Origin: an uncultured Lachnospiraceae bacterium
GTDB taxonomy: Bacteria > Bacillota > Clostridia > Lachnospirales > Lachnospiraceae
Length of the DNA: 32,637 bases
NCBI GenBank assembly: GCA_902772635.1
Contig: CACYBK010000001.1
Coordinates: forward strand, 1 to 32,637
Reading direction: 5' to 3'
Shown: positions 17,764-24,767 of the stretch, in pieces
Numbering within the stretch: position 1 is the stretch's first letter
How the letters are laid out: each line of letters opens with the position of its first letter
Made by a program: the position numbers and the translations under genes
The notes under the pieces: generated by a model
The model's database searches: none
What the model saw: the letters and a program-made list of their open reading frames with translations, nothing else
Told to the model about the DNA's origin: nothing

Positions 17764-19134
17764 ATGCCGAATTCAAACAAGAAGATAAACGCTGAACTTA
17801 TTGATCTTTCAGGAAAAACCATCGAAGCGAGTTATATAGATCCGAATCTCTACAAGGAATATGATGTAAAAAGGGGTCTTCGCGACATAAACGGAGAAGG
17901 CGTCCTTGTAGGGATCACAAATATTTCAGAGGTCAATTCCCGTCGTCTGATCGACGGAAAAAAGGTACCGATCGACGGAGAACTTTTCTACAGAGGCTAC
18001 AATATCAAGGACATCATCAAAAACCAGCCCTTTGATTTCCATTTCGGTTTCGAGGACTGTGCTTATCTTCTGCTCTTCGGGAGCCTTCCTTCAAAGAAGC
18101 AGCTTGATGAATTCTGCGATATACTCGCAGGCTACAGGACTCTCCCCAAAAACTTCGTGAGAGACGTGATCCTGAAAAAACCTTCAAGGGATATGATGAA
18201 CTCTCTTTCAAGATCCGTCCTTTCACTTTATTCCTATGATGACAATCCGGATGATACCAGTGAGGTCAACTGCCTTCGGCAGTGTCTTTCTCTTATAGCT
18301 ATGTTTCCTCTTCTCTCGGTATACGGCTACAACTCCTACCGCTATTACTGGAAGGGCGAGAGTCTGATCATTCATCCTCCGAAGAAGAACTATTCCACCG
18401 CGGAGAATATCCTGCACTGCTTAAGGGATGATTCATCCTTTACACCACTTGAAGCGAAGCTTCTTGATGTGGCCCTCATCCTTCATATGGAGCATGGCGG
18501 AGGAAACAATTCCACATTTACGACCCACCTCATATCCTCTTCAGGGAGCGACACCTATTCCGTCATAGCAGCTGCGCTTGGCTCACTAAAAGGTCCGCGC
18601 CACGGCGGTGCAAATATCAAGGTAATGAATATGATGGCCGACATCAGAGAGCATGTCACTGATTATACCGACGAAGAAGAGGTGGGTGCTTATCTCAAGA
18701 AGCTCCTTCACAAGGAGGCCTTCGACAATGCCGGTCTTATCTACGGTATAGGCCATGCAATTTATTCTCTCTCCGACCCGAGAGCCATTACCTTCAAGGG
18801 TTTCGTTGAGGAGATGGTCCATGCCAAAGGCTATGAAAAGGAATACAGTCTGTATCAGACAGTTGAGCGGATAGCTCCGAAGATCATCTCATCGGAACGG
18901 AAGGTATACAAGGGCGTATGTCCGAACATCGATTTTTATTCAGGCTTCGTTTATCACATGCTGGGGCTTCCGGTTGAGCTCTTCACCCCCATCTTTGCGA
19001 TAGCGCGTATCGCAGGCTGGGCAGCGCATCGTATGGAGGAAGTCTGCCACCACGACAAGATCATGCGCCCCGCCTATATGACAGTCGCTCCTCATCGTGA
19101 ATATATCCCCCTTTCTCTCAGGAAGGAGCAATGA
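17764..19134 (+). CDS. gltA: Citrate synthase
   Basis: Condenses acetyl-CoA and oxaloacetate to citrate, the first step towards 2-oxoglutarate and glutamate. The 456 residues carry the three catalytic groups: His in LHMEHGGGNNSTF, His in GIGHAIYSLSDPR and Asp in PNIDFYSGF. GSLKGPRHGGAN is the CoA-side loop. It is longer than the ~375-residue Bacillus CitZ type, with an N-terminal extension of about 60 residues ahead of GELFYRGYNI. It stands alone on the plus strand between the divergent 6S/pheST unit and a signalling pair, with no aconitase or isocitrate dehydrogenase gene beside it. No clear terminator follows its stop. Confidence 0.95.
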   Translation: MPNSNKKINAELIDLSGKTIEASYIDPNLYKEYDVKRGLRDINGEGVLVGITNISEVNSRRLIDGKKVPIDGELFYRGYNIKDIIKNQPFDFHFGFEDCAYLLLFGSLPSKKQLDEFCDILAGYRTLPKNFVRDVILKKPSRDMMNSLSRSVLSLYSYDDNPDDTSEVNCLRQCLSLIAMFPLLSVYGYNSYRYYWKGESLIIHPPKKNYSTAENILHCLRDDSSFTPLEAKLLDVALILHMEHGGGNNSTFTTHLISSSGSDTYSVIAAALGSLKGPRHGGANIKVMNMMADIREHVTDYTDEEEVGAYLKKLLHKEAFDNAGLIYGIGHAIYSLSDPRAITFKGFVEEMVHAKGYEKEYSLYQTVERIAPKIISSERKVYKGVCPNIDFYSGFVYHMLGLPVELFTPIFAIARIAGWAAHRMEEVCHHDKIMRPAYMTVAPHREYIPLSLRKEQ

Positions 19135-19149
19135 GCAAAAAACCTTTGA

Positions 19150-19178
19150 TTGATAATTTTTCACCTATATTGTAGAAT
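19150..19178 (+). promoter_or_regulatory. Promoter of the receiver/CheX pair
   Basis: TTGATA at 19150-19155 and TAGAAT at 19173-19178 with a 17-base spacer, each one base off the sigma-A consensus, 15 bases after the citrate synthase stop. The pair below is therefore probably expressed independently. Confidence 0.65.
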
Positions 19179-19223
19179 GAATAGGCGTTTAAGAAATACA
19201 CTCTTTTGTAGGAGATGAAGACA

Positions 19224-19601
19224 ATGGATCTGAACGGAAAAAAGGTTCTGGTTGGCGATGATTCCATCCTTGCCAGAAAACAGCTAATCGATACGGTCAA
19301 GGGTTATGGCGAGGGAGCCACCTTCATTGAGGCAAAGAACGGTCAGGAGGCGGTAGAGCTTTATAAGGAAAACTCTCCGGATATCTGCTTTCTCGACATA
19401 GTGATGCCTGTTATGGATGGAGTAGCCGCTGTAAAGAACATAGTTGAATTTGACAAGCAGGCTATCGTCATCATCGTTTCCTCAGTCGGAACCCAGTCAA
19501 TGCTGAAGGCTGCCATAGATGCAGGTGCAAAGGACTTTATACAGAAACCTATTGAAAAGGAACAGGTAGAGCATGTGCTTGAAGCACATCTGGAGGGATG
19601 A
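19224..19601 (+). CDS. Stand-alone CheY-like receiver
   Basis: Single-domain response regulator of 125 residues with no output domain. The acidic pair is in LVGDDS, the phosphoacceptor Asp in CFLDIVMPVMDG, the switch Ser in IIVSSVGTQ, and the conserved Lys in FIQKPI. I place the start at the ATG at 19224 because an AGGAG site lies 9 bases upstream; the ATG at 19215 is directly adjacent to that site and unlikely. The next gene, 6 bases downstream, carries a CheX-like domain, the class of phosphatase that dephosphorylates CheY, so the two probably act on each other. No kinase gene is visible in the window. Confidence 0.92.
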   Translation: MDLNGKKVLVGDDSILARKQLIDTVKGYGEGATFIEAKNGQEAVELYKENSPDICFLDIVMPVMDGVAAVKNIVEFDKQAIVIIVSSVGTQSMLKAAIDAGAKDFIQKPIEKEQVEHVLEAHLEG

Positions 19602-19607
19602 CCTTAA

Positions 19608-20489
19608 ATGTATGCACAGTTTTTCGGGAGTTTTCTCCTGAGCAAAAATGCAGTTACACCTGAACAGCTCACAGCCGCCATCACAAAGATGTCGGATACT
19701 CATATCAAACTCGGTACCCTGGCTATGCACAAGGGGTATATGACCGCTTCAGAGGTTGACGAGGTTTGTTTTCTTCAGACAAGGGAGGACAAGCGCTTCG
19801 GCGAGATCGCTCTTGAAAGGAATTATCTTTTCGAGGATCAGCTTGACGACCTTCTGAAATCACAGAATCCTGACTTCCTCCTCCTTGGCCAGTGCCTCGT
19901 GGATATGGGGGCTCTTTCAAACAAGCAGCTTGAGAGCCTTATGGTCGATTATCAGGAAGAGAACGAGATCGTGGACGTCTCGGCGAAGTCCGAGAGCGCT
20001 GAAAAGACGCAGAAGCTCATTGAGCATTATTTCGTGATAGCGGAAAAGCCTATTACGGATCACGCTCTCATGTATATGCAGCTTATCTTCAACAATCTGG
20101 TCCGTTTCATCGGGGAGGACTTCACACCGCTCTCTCCGATCCCGTGCTCCGAGTATACAACCAATTACTGCACAGCTCAGATCGTGACAGGTCAGATCAA
20201 GTGCACGTCCATGATCGATATGCAGCCCGAGGTTGCGGTTGCTTTTGCTTCACGTTATGCGAAGATGGACTTCACTGAATTTGACGAATATGTGAAGGCT
20301 TCCCTTGAGGATTTTTTGAACCTCCACAACGGCATCTTCCTTGTGAACATGTCAAACAATTACTCGATGGAGCTCAATCTTGAGCCGCCGTACCATGACG
20401 AGGCCCCGGTTCTCAAACTTACCGAGGACAGTTTCGTGATCCCGGTCATCTATCCCTTCGGTACGATATTCCTTCTTCTCACTATCTGA
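19608..20489 (+). CDS. MshEN-like repeat protein with CheX-like phosphatase domain
   Basis: The 293 residues fall in two parts. Residues 5-115 hold four repeats whose central Gly lies at 7, 36, 65 and 94, an exact 29-residue period. Repeat three reads RFGEIALERNYLFEDQLDDL and ends in Gln, a close fit to the 24-residue MshEN motif, (R)LGxx(L)(L)xxG(L)(L)x4Lx3LxxQ, which occurs in tandem with 5-residue spacers in type II secretion and pilus ATPases and binds cyclic di-GMP. Residues ~133-293 resemble CheX, with the catalytic helix as LEDFLNLHNG; the usual ExxN reads DxxN (Asp235, Asn238), or Glu234 may serve. The receiver gene directly upstream is the likely substrate. A terminator follows at once. 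The domain calls are from pattern, not from a database. Confidence 0.72.
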   Translation: MYAQFFGSFLLSKNAVTPEQLTAAITKMSDTHIKLGTLAMHKGYMTASEVDEVCFLQTREDKRFGEIALERNYLFEDQLDDLLKSQNPDFLLLGQCLVDMGALSNKQLESLMVDYQEENEIVDVSAKSESAEKTQKLIEHYFVIAEKPITDHALMYMQLIFNNLVRFIGEDFTPLSPIPCSEYTTNYCTAQIVTGQIKCTSMIDMQPEVAVAFASRYAKMDFTEFDEYVKASLEDFLNLHNGIFLVNMSNNYSMELNLEPPYHDEAPVLKLTEDSFVIPVIYPFGTIFLLLTI

Positions 20490-20498
20490 TGAAAAAAA

Positions 20499-20522
20499 GC
20501 CATCCGGAACGATCCGGATGGC
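20499..20522. terminator. Bidirectional terminator between CheX-like gene and thrC
   Basis: A perfect 10-bp stem GCCATCCGGA/TCCGGATGGC with a 4-base loop, flanked by an A7 run on the left and CTTTTTT on the right, so it ends transcription from both sides. The thrC stop codon (20528-20530) lies in the flanking U-tract region. Confidence 0.95.
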
Positions 20523-20527
20523 CTTTT

Positions 20528-22015
20528 TTATAATCCGAGGAACCCTGCGACTGCAGCTTCCATTTCTTTTATTTCGATCACATCAGTATGTCTCACCGGA
20601 GCCGACTTTATCTCTTCTATTGCGGGCGGTATCTTAACCTTACTTATTTTTGAAAGATCTTCTGTAAGTTCGATATCCGTCTTCTTTGGATCATCCTCTG
20701 AAAGCGCCTTCATTACATTCCTCGTAAACTTGAAGGGGCTTGCTGTTGATGCGATGACAGTTGCGGTTGTGTCCCCTGTTTCACTTACATACTTGTCATA
20801 CACCGCTGCTGCGACCGCGGTATGCGGATCTATCACATAGGAGTCCGACTCATAGACCTTTCTTATCGTTTCAGCTGTCTCATTCTCATTGGCATAATTT
20901 CCGTAAAAACATAGAAGTCCTTCCTTCATTTCGGGAGTGATCTCATAGCTTCCCTTTTCTGAAAGTTCCTTCATAAGGCCTGAAAGCTTTACAGGGTCAT
21001 TTCCCGCTATCATATAGATGAGGCGCTCGAGGTTTGACGAGATGAGGATATCCATCGAGGGCGAGCTTGTAAGATGAAACTCCCTGTTCCTGTCATAGAT
21101 CCCTGTTTTAAAGAAATCAAAGAGCACTTTGTTTTCGTTTGAGGCACAGATAAGCTTCTTTACAGGAAGCCCCAGCTGTTTTGCGTAGTACGCCGCCAAT
21201 ATGTTCCCGAAGTTTCCGGTGGGAACGGTGATGTTGATCTCCTGCCCGCACTCTATCACCCCATCCTTCACCAGAGATGAATATGCATAAACATAATATG
21301 TGACCTGAGGAACAAGCCTTCCGATGTTTATGGAATTTGCAGAGGAAAACCTCTTTCCCGCTGACAAAAGCCTTTCATTGAAGCTTTTGTCGTTGAAGAT
21401 ATTCTTGACGCCTGTCTGGGCCTCATCAAAATTTCCTCTTATTCCTATGACCTTTGTATTTTCCCCGCTCTGAGTCACCATCTGCTTTTCCTGGATCGGA
21501 CTCACGCCGCCCTTCGGATAAAAGACTATTATCTTTGTGCCGGGGACAGAGTCAAAGCCTGCGAGAGCAGCCTTTCCCGTGTCACCGCTTGTGGCGGTGA
21601 GGATCACTATCTCGTCTTTGACATTATTCTTCTTCGCGGCAGTTTTCATCAGGTGCGGAAGAATGGAGAGCGCCATATCCTTGAAAGCAATGGTTTTCCC
21701 ATGAAAGAGTTCAAGGAAGTAGGCTTTGGAGGCTTTTTTCAGCGGGGCTATGAGAGGAGTATCAAATTTCGCGTCATAAGCGCTTTCAATACAATTTCGA
21801 AGTTCCTCCTCAGAGAAATCTGTAAGGAAGAGCTTCATGACATGAAATGCAGTCTCCTTATAGTCCATTTCAGTGAAATCAGACAGCTCCCTGTCAAAAT
21901 GAGGAAGCTCTGTCGGGACAAAGAGCCCACCATCGTCCGCAATGCCCTTAAGTATCGCCTTCGAAGCGCAAAGCCGCTCTTTCCCGTTTCTTGTACTTAC
22001 ATATTCGAGTCCCAT
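20528..22015 (-). CDS. thrC: Threonine synthase
   Basis: PLP enzyme that converts O-phosphohomoserine to threonine. The 495 residues belong to the long E. coli/yeast-like type: an N-terminal domain with STRNGKERLCASKAILKGIA and GGLFVP, the PLP lysine in GKTIAFKDMALSILP, the phosphate loop TSGDTGKAALAGF, PTGNFGNILAAYYAK, and a C-terminal TASPFKFTRNVM. The ATG at 22015 has an AAAGGAA site, and a promoter lies 40 bases upstream. It is a single-gene unit. With asd at 26768-27850 it covers two steps of the aspartate-to-threonine route. Confidence 0.96.
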   Translation of the reverse strand: MGLEYVSTRNGKERLCASKAILKGIADDGGLFVPTELPHFDRELSDFTEMDYKETAFHVMKLFLTDFSEEELRNCIESAYDAKFDTPLIAPLKKASKAYFLELFHGKTIAFKDMALSILPHLMKTAAKKNNVKDEIVILTATSGDTGKAALAGFDSVPGTKIIVFYPKGGVSPIQEKQMVTQSGENTKVIGIRGNFDEAQTGVKNIFNDKSFNERLLSAGKRFSSANSINIGRLVPQVTYYVYAYSSLVKDGVIECGQEINITVPTGNFGNILAAYYAKQLGLPVKKLICASNENKVLFDFFKTGIYDRNREFHLTSSPSMDILISSNLERLIYMIAGNDPVKLSGLMKELSEKGSYEITPEMKEGLLCFYGNYANENETAETIRKVYESDSYVIDPHTAVAAAVYDKYVSETGDTTATVIASTASPFKFTRNVMKALSEDDPKKTDIELTEDLSKISKVKIPPAIEEIKSAPVRHTDVIEIKEMEAAVAGFLGL

Positions 22016-22053
22016 ATTATTTCCTTTCAGCTTCTTTAAAAAATAATCGGCTT

Positions 22054-22082
22054 ATTATAAGATAGTAGCCGTGTTTATGCAA
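22054..22082 (-). promoter_or_regulatory. thrC promoter
   Basis: TATAAT at 22054-22059 with TTGCAT at 22077-22082, spacer 17 bases, on the minus strand. The -10 is perfect, the -35 weak. The sequence TTATAA here is palindromic, so a plus-strand -10 (TATAAG at 22056) for the facing gene may overlap it, but no -35 supports that. Confidence 0.5.
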
Positions 22083-22101
22083 ATATGAGACGGAGAAAAA
22101 A

Positions 22102-22896
22102 ATGTCCCCCGGAGTCTATAAAGCAAAAAAGAAGGATGGATCATCCTATTTCAGGGCCTCTCTCACCTGCAAAAGAAAGCATATAAGCCTCGGAAGCTAT
22201 CTCACGGAGCATGAGGCTGAAAAGGCGTATAAAGAAGGTAATGCCATCCTTTCCGATACTTCGATCACGATAGAGGATTATAATTCAAAAATACTCACAC
22301 TCAATCCGGAAAAGGCAGTGAGCCTTTTGAACCTCCGGGACAACGGCACCTACATCAAGACCCCGATCTATCTTCGGCAGGGATACTTTTCCTATTTCAT
22401 AAAGGGAAGAAATGAGCTCAAATTCTCAAATGATGACCTGTTTTATTATTCAATGCATGCGATACTCGTGCATGACGGACATTATTATGTAAATGATTAC
22501 GGAATGCAGTATGCCATCCTCGACCGCTTCGGCATCAGGCCCTACGCCGTAAAGGGAAGGGACTTCCTCTTTGCAAACGGGGATGAAACTGATTTCAGGT
22601 ATGAAAACATAATAGTGATAAACCGCTTCCATGGGGTGAGGCGGCTCGAGACAAACGGAGTCATCCGTTATGAGGTAAGGATCAAGATCAACGGAGAGTT
22701 TTTGATAGGACGTTTCAGGACGGAGGAACGGGCTGCCATCGCCTACAACAAGGCAGCAGATATTGCCGTAAAGAGCGGCATCAAAAAAAAGTTCCCGCAG
22801 AATTATATTACAGAGCTTTCTGCAAAAGAATATGCTGATATCTATACAGATATCAGCATGCCAAAAAAATATCTCGATCATCTTGCAAAAGACTGA
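22102..22896 (+). CDS. AP2-like / degenerate HNH-like DNA-binding protein
   Basis: The 264 residues have two AP2-like DNA-binding segments: residues ~4-48 (GVYKAKKKDGSSYFRASL, then HISLGSYLTEHEAEKAY) and ~178-226 (YEVRIKINGEFLIGRF, then RTEERAAIAYNKAADIA). Between them NGDETDFRYENIIVIN (from residue 159) is the tail of an HNH nuclease fold as in AP2-HNH homing endonucleases, where DH-NGD-LDNR-ENL is usual. The catalytic His before NGD is replaced: the residues there are Phe-Leu-Phe-Ala. This suggests a nuclease turned into a DNA-binding regulator, though that is inference. The GGAG site and ATG at 22102 fix the start. It converges on an XRE-type gene with 3 bases between the stops. Confidence 0.7.
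   Translation: MSPGVYKAKKKDGSSYFRASLTCKRKHISLGSYLTEHEAEKAYKEGNAILSDTSITIEDYNSKILTLNPEKAVSLLNLRDNGTYIKTPIYLRQGYFSYFIKGRNELKFSNDDLFYYSMHAILVHDGHYYVNDYGMQYAILDRFGIRPYAVKGRDFLFANGDETDFRYENIIVINRFHGVRRLETNGVIRYEVRIKINGEFLIGRFRTEERAAIAYNKAADIAVKSGIKKKFPQNYITELSAKEYADIYTDISMPKKYLDHLAKD
22832..22859 (-). terminator. 12-bp perfect inverted repeat in the end of the AP2-like gene
   Basis: Arms ATGCTGATATCT and AGATATCAGCAT with a 4-base loop, inside the last codons of the plus-strand gene. On the minus strand it is followed by ATTCTTTTGC and lies about 40 bases after the stop of the XRE-type gene, so it may be that gene's terminator. It could equally be a binding site for either regulator. Confidence 0.45.
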
Positions 22897-22899
22897 TCC

Positions 22900-23313
22900 T
22901 CATTCATCATCCTCTTCATCATATATGCCCTTTGCTCTCTGCCGCTCCTCGAGGATCAATATCCGGTCACAGAACTCGTTAACCTTCATTCTTCCTTGGT
23001 TTGACATCTTCTCGATCTTTTCCCAGAGGAGAGGGAGTGTTTCCTTATCCCTTGACCTGTAGCTTTGCGCCTTGATCACAAGATCCGGTGCGGTCATCCC
23101 GAGGGCTTTACAATATTTCGAGATTGAATCATTTGAAGGGATCACATCCTTTTCTTCGTTGAAATGGTCGCTTACTGTACTCTGCGGAACGCCTGATTCC
23201 TTTGACATCCTGTAGTTTGTCCAGTTTCTTTTCTTCATCTCCTCCTTGATGATGATCTTGAACAGCATGGGATTGATCCCCAGTGAAAGTGCTGGATTTG
23301 ATTTTTTCGGCAT
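22900..23313 (-). CDS. XRE-type helix-turn-helix protein
   Basis: The 137 residues contain a Cro/CI-like helix-turn-helix at about residues 18-80: KKRNWTNYRMSKESGVPQST is the helix-turn-helix core and ISKYCKALGMTAPDLV the following helices. The tail is charged and ends in a run of Asp and Glu. The ATG at 23313 has a strong GGGGAGG site 7 bases away. It converges with the AP2-like gene and starts just after the rubrerythrin terminator. The target is unknown; a role with its convergent neighbour is possible but not shown. Confidence 0.85.
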   Translation of the reverse strand: MPKKSNPALSLGINPMLFKIIIKEEMKKRNWTNYRMSKESGVPQSTVSDHFNEEKDVIPSNDSISKYCKALGMTAPDLVIKAQSYRSRDKETLPLLWEKIEKMSNQGRMKVNEFCDRILILEERQRAKGIYDEEDDE

Positions 23314-23389
23314 AACATAACCTCCCCAAGAAAACGGTTTATGAGCTGCTATGCCAAAAATTTTATTTAATATTCCGGCGCAAAAAAAT

Positions 23390-23419
23390 TCCGACGAACC
23401 GTTATTCCGGCTCGTCGGA
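23390..23419 (-). terminator. Rubrerythrin terminator
   Basis: A 12-bp stem (TCCGACGAGCCG with CGGTTCGTCGGA on the minus strand, one G-U pair) and a 6-base loop, followed by AATTTTTTT. It lies 23 bases after the rubrerythrin stop. Confidence 0.93.
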
Positions 23420-23442
23420 GTATCGCACTAAACTCTGATCTC

Positions 23443-24009
23443 TCAATAGTTTTCTGCTTTTTTCTGGAAATAACTCTTGGGATGGTTGCATACAGGGCAC
23501 ATCTCGGGAGCCTTCGGTCCCACCACTATATGCCCGCAGTTTGAACACTGCCAGATGGCATCTCCGTCAGATGAAAAGACGATACCGTCCTTCACCTTTG
23601 AAAGAAGTACCTTGTATCTCTCCTCATGCTCTTTTTCAATAGCTGCTACCATCTCAAAAAGCCTTGCGATATCATCAAAGCCCTCTTCCCTTGCGGTCTT
23701 CGCGAAGCCGGGATACATCTCCTGCCACTCATAGGCCTCTCCGCCGGCAGCGGCCTCAAGATTCTCTGCTGTAGTCTCTCCTATGATGCCAAGTATCTTC
23801 GCCCAGATCTTCGCATGCTCCTTCTCGTTTCCGGCAGTCTCCTCAAAGATGTTCGCTATCTGAACATAGCCTTCCTTCTTTGCCTTTGACGCAAAATAAG
23901 TATATTTGTTCCGCGCCTGTGATTCACCCGCGAAGGCCGCCTCAAGATTCTTCTTTGTCTGACTGTTGTCAAACTTCGGATCCCCTGCCCTGCTGTCAAG
24001 CTTTGCCAT
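23443..24009 (-). CDS. rbr: Rubrerythrin
   Basis: Di-iron peroxidase that reduces hydrogen peroxide in anaerobes, 188 residues. The ferritin-like four-helix part gives the iron ligands in [23 protein letters not shown], and ~[14 protein letters not shown] (two ExxH motifs). The C-terminal rubredoxin domain has CSNCGH and CPVC for one iron. Full family length. The ATG at 24009 follows an AAAGGGGTG site. The gap to the upstream gene has an extended -10 element, and a strong terminator follows, so it is probably its own unit; in Clostridia such genes are often controlled by PerR, but I do not see a clear PerR box. Confidence 0.96.
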   Translation of the reverse strand: MAKLDSRAGDPKFDNSQTKKNLEAAFAGESQARNKYTYFASKAKKEGYVQIANIFEETAGNEKEHAKIWAKILGIIGETTAENLEAAAGGEAYEWQEMYPGFAKTAREEGFDDIARLFEMVAAIEKEHEERYKVLLSKVKDGIVFSSDGDAIWQCSNCGHIVVGPKAPEMCPVCNHPKSYFQKKAENY

Positions 24010-24055
24010 GATTACACCCCTTTCATATCAGTTGATGAAAAACTTATGTCCCTCT

Positions 24056-24084
24056 ATTATGCCACAAAAAAGGTATTTCTTCCA
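24056..24084 (-). promoter_or_regulatory. Possible rubrerythrin promoter
   Basis: An extended -10, TGGCATAAT, with CATAAT at 24056-24061 on the minus strand. The hexamer 17 bases upstream (TGGAAG at 24079-24084) is a poor -35. No terminator is seen after the upstream gene, so read-through may also feed rbr. Confidence 0.35.
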
Positions 24085-24765
24085 TTAATTCTTTGAGACT
24101 ATCTCCACATCCCTCCCGCTCTTAAAGATCGATTCCGACGGGATGACGCCGCGCACCGAGGATGTGGGATAGATGTTTGAATGGGGGCCGATCACGGTTC
24201 CCGGATTCAGTACCGAATTGCAGCCTACTTCAACATAATCCCCGAGCATCGCCCCGAATTTCTTGAGGCCGGTCTCAATCGCGCTTTCGCCGTCATGAAC
24301 GACCACAAGAGTCTTGTCGCTCTTTACGTTTGAAGTGATCGAGCCCGCCCCCATATGTGAATGAAAGCCGAGGATCGAGTCTCCGACATAGTTGTAATGC
24401 GGAACCTGGACATTGTTGAAAAGGATCACGTTCTTCAGCTCCGTAGAATTTCCGACCACACAGTTTTTCCCGACGATAACGCTTCCTCTGATGAAGGCTC
24501 CGGGACGGACCTCGGTGCCGCAGTCGATTATCAGCGGACCATTAAGAGTCGCTGTGGGGGCAATCTTCACATCTTTTGCAATCCAGATGTCATCACCCTT
24601 TTTCTCAAAGACAGCTTCATCCAGTGTCGGGCCAAGCTTCAAGATATATTCCTTTATCAGCGGAAGTATCTCCCAGGGATAGGTCTTGCCGGAAAAAAGG
24701 TCACACGCAAGCGTTTCATCAAGGCTGTAAAGTTCTTCTATGAGACAGGTTCTTTTTGAAGACAT
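24085..24765 (-). CDS. Left-handed beta-helix (hexapeptide repeat) protein, GlmU-like
   Basis: The 226 residues begin with a helical stretch of about 65 residues, then a left-handed parallel beta-helix made of hexapeptide turns: IAPTATLNGPLIIDCGTEVR, GAFIRGSVIVGKNCVVGNST, VGDSILGFHSHMGAGS and NPGTVIGPHSNIYPTSSVRG. This is the fold of the acetyltransferase half of GlmU and of related sugar acyl- or nucleotidyltransferases; no N-terminal nucleotidyltransferase domain is present. It is usually annotated as a UDP-N-acetylglucosamine pyrophosphorylase-like protein. It is the last gene of the operon, 2 bases after topB. Substrate unknown; the name should stay at fold level. Confidence 0.75.
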   Translation of the reverse strand: MSSKRTCLIEELYSLDETLACDLFSGKTYPWEILPLIKEYILKLGPTLDEAVFEKKGDDIWIAKDVKIAPTATLNGPLIIDCGTEVRPGAFIRGSVIVGKNCVVGNSTELKNVILFNNVQVPHYNYVGDSILGFHSHMGAGSITSNVKSDKTLVVVHDGESAIETGLKKFGAMLGDYVEVGCNSVLNPGTVIGPHSNIYPTSSVRGVIPSESIFKSGRDVEIVSKN

Positions 24766-24767
24766 AC

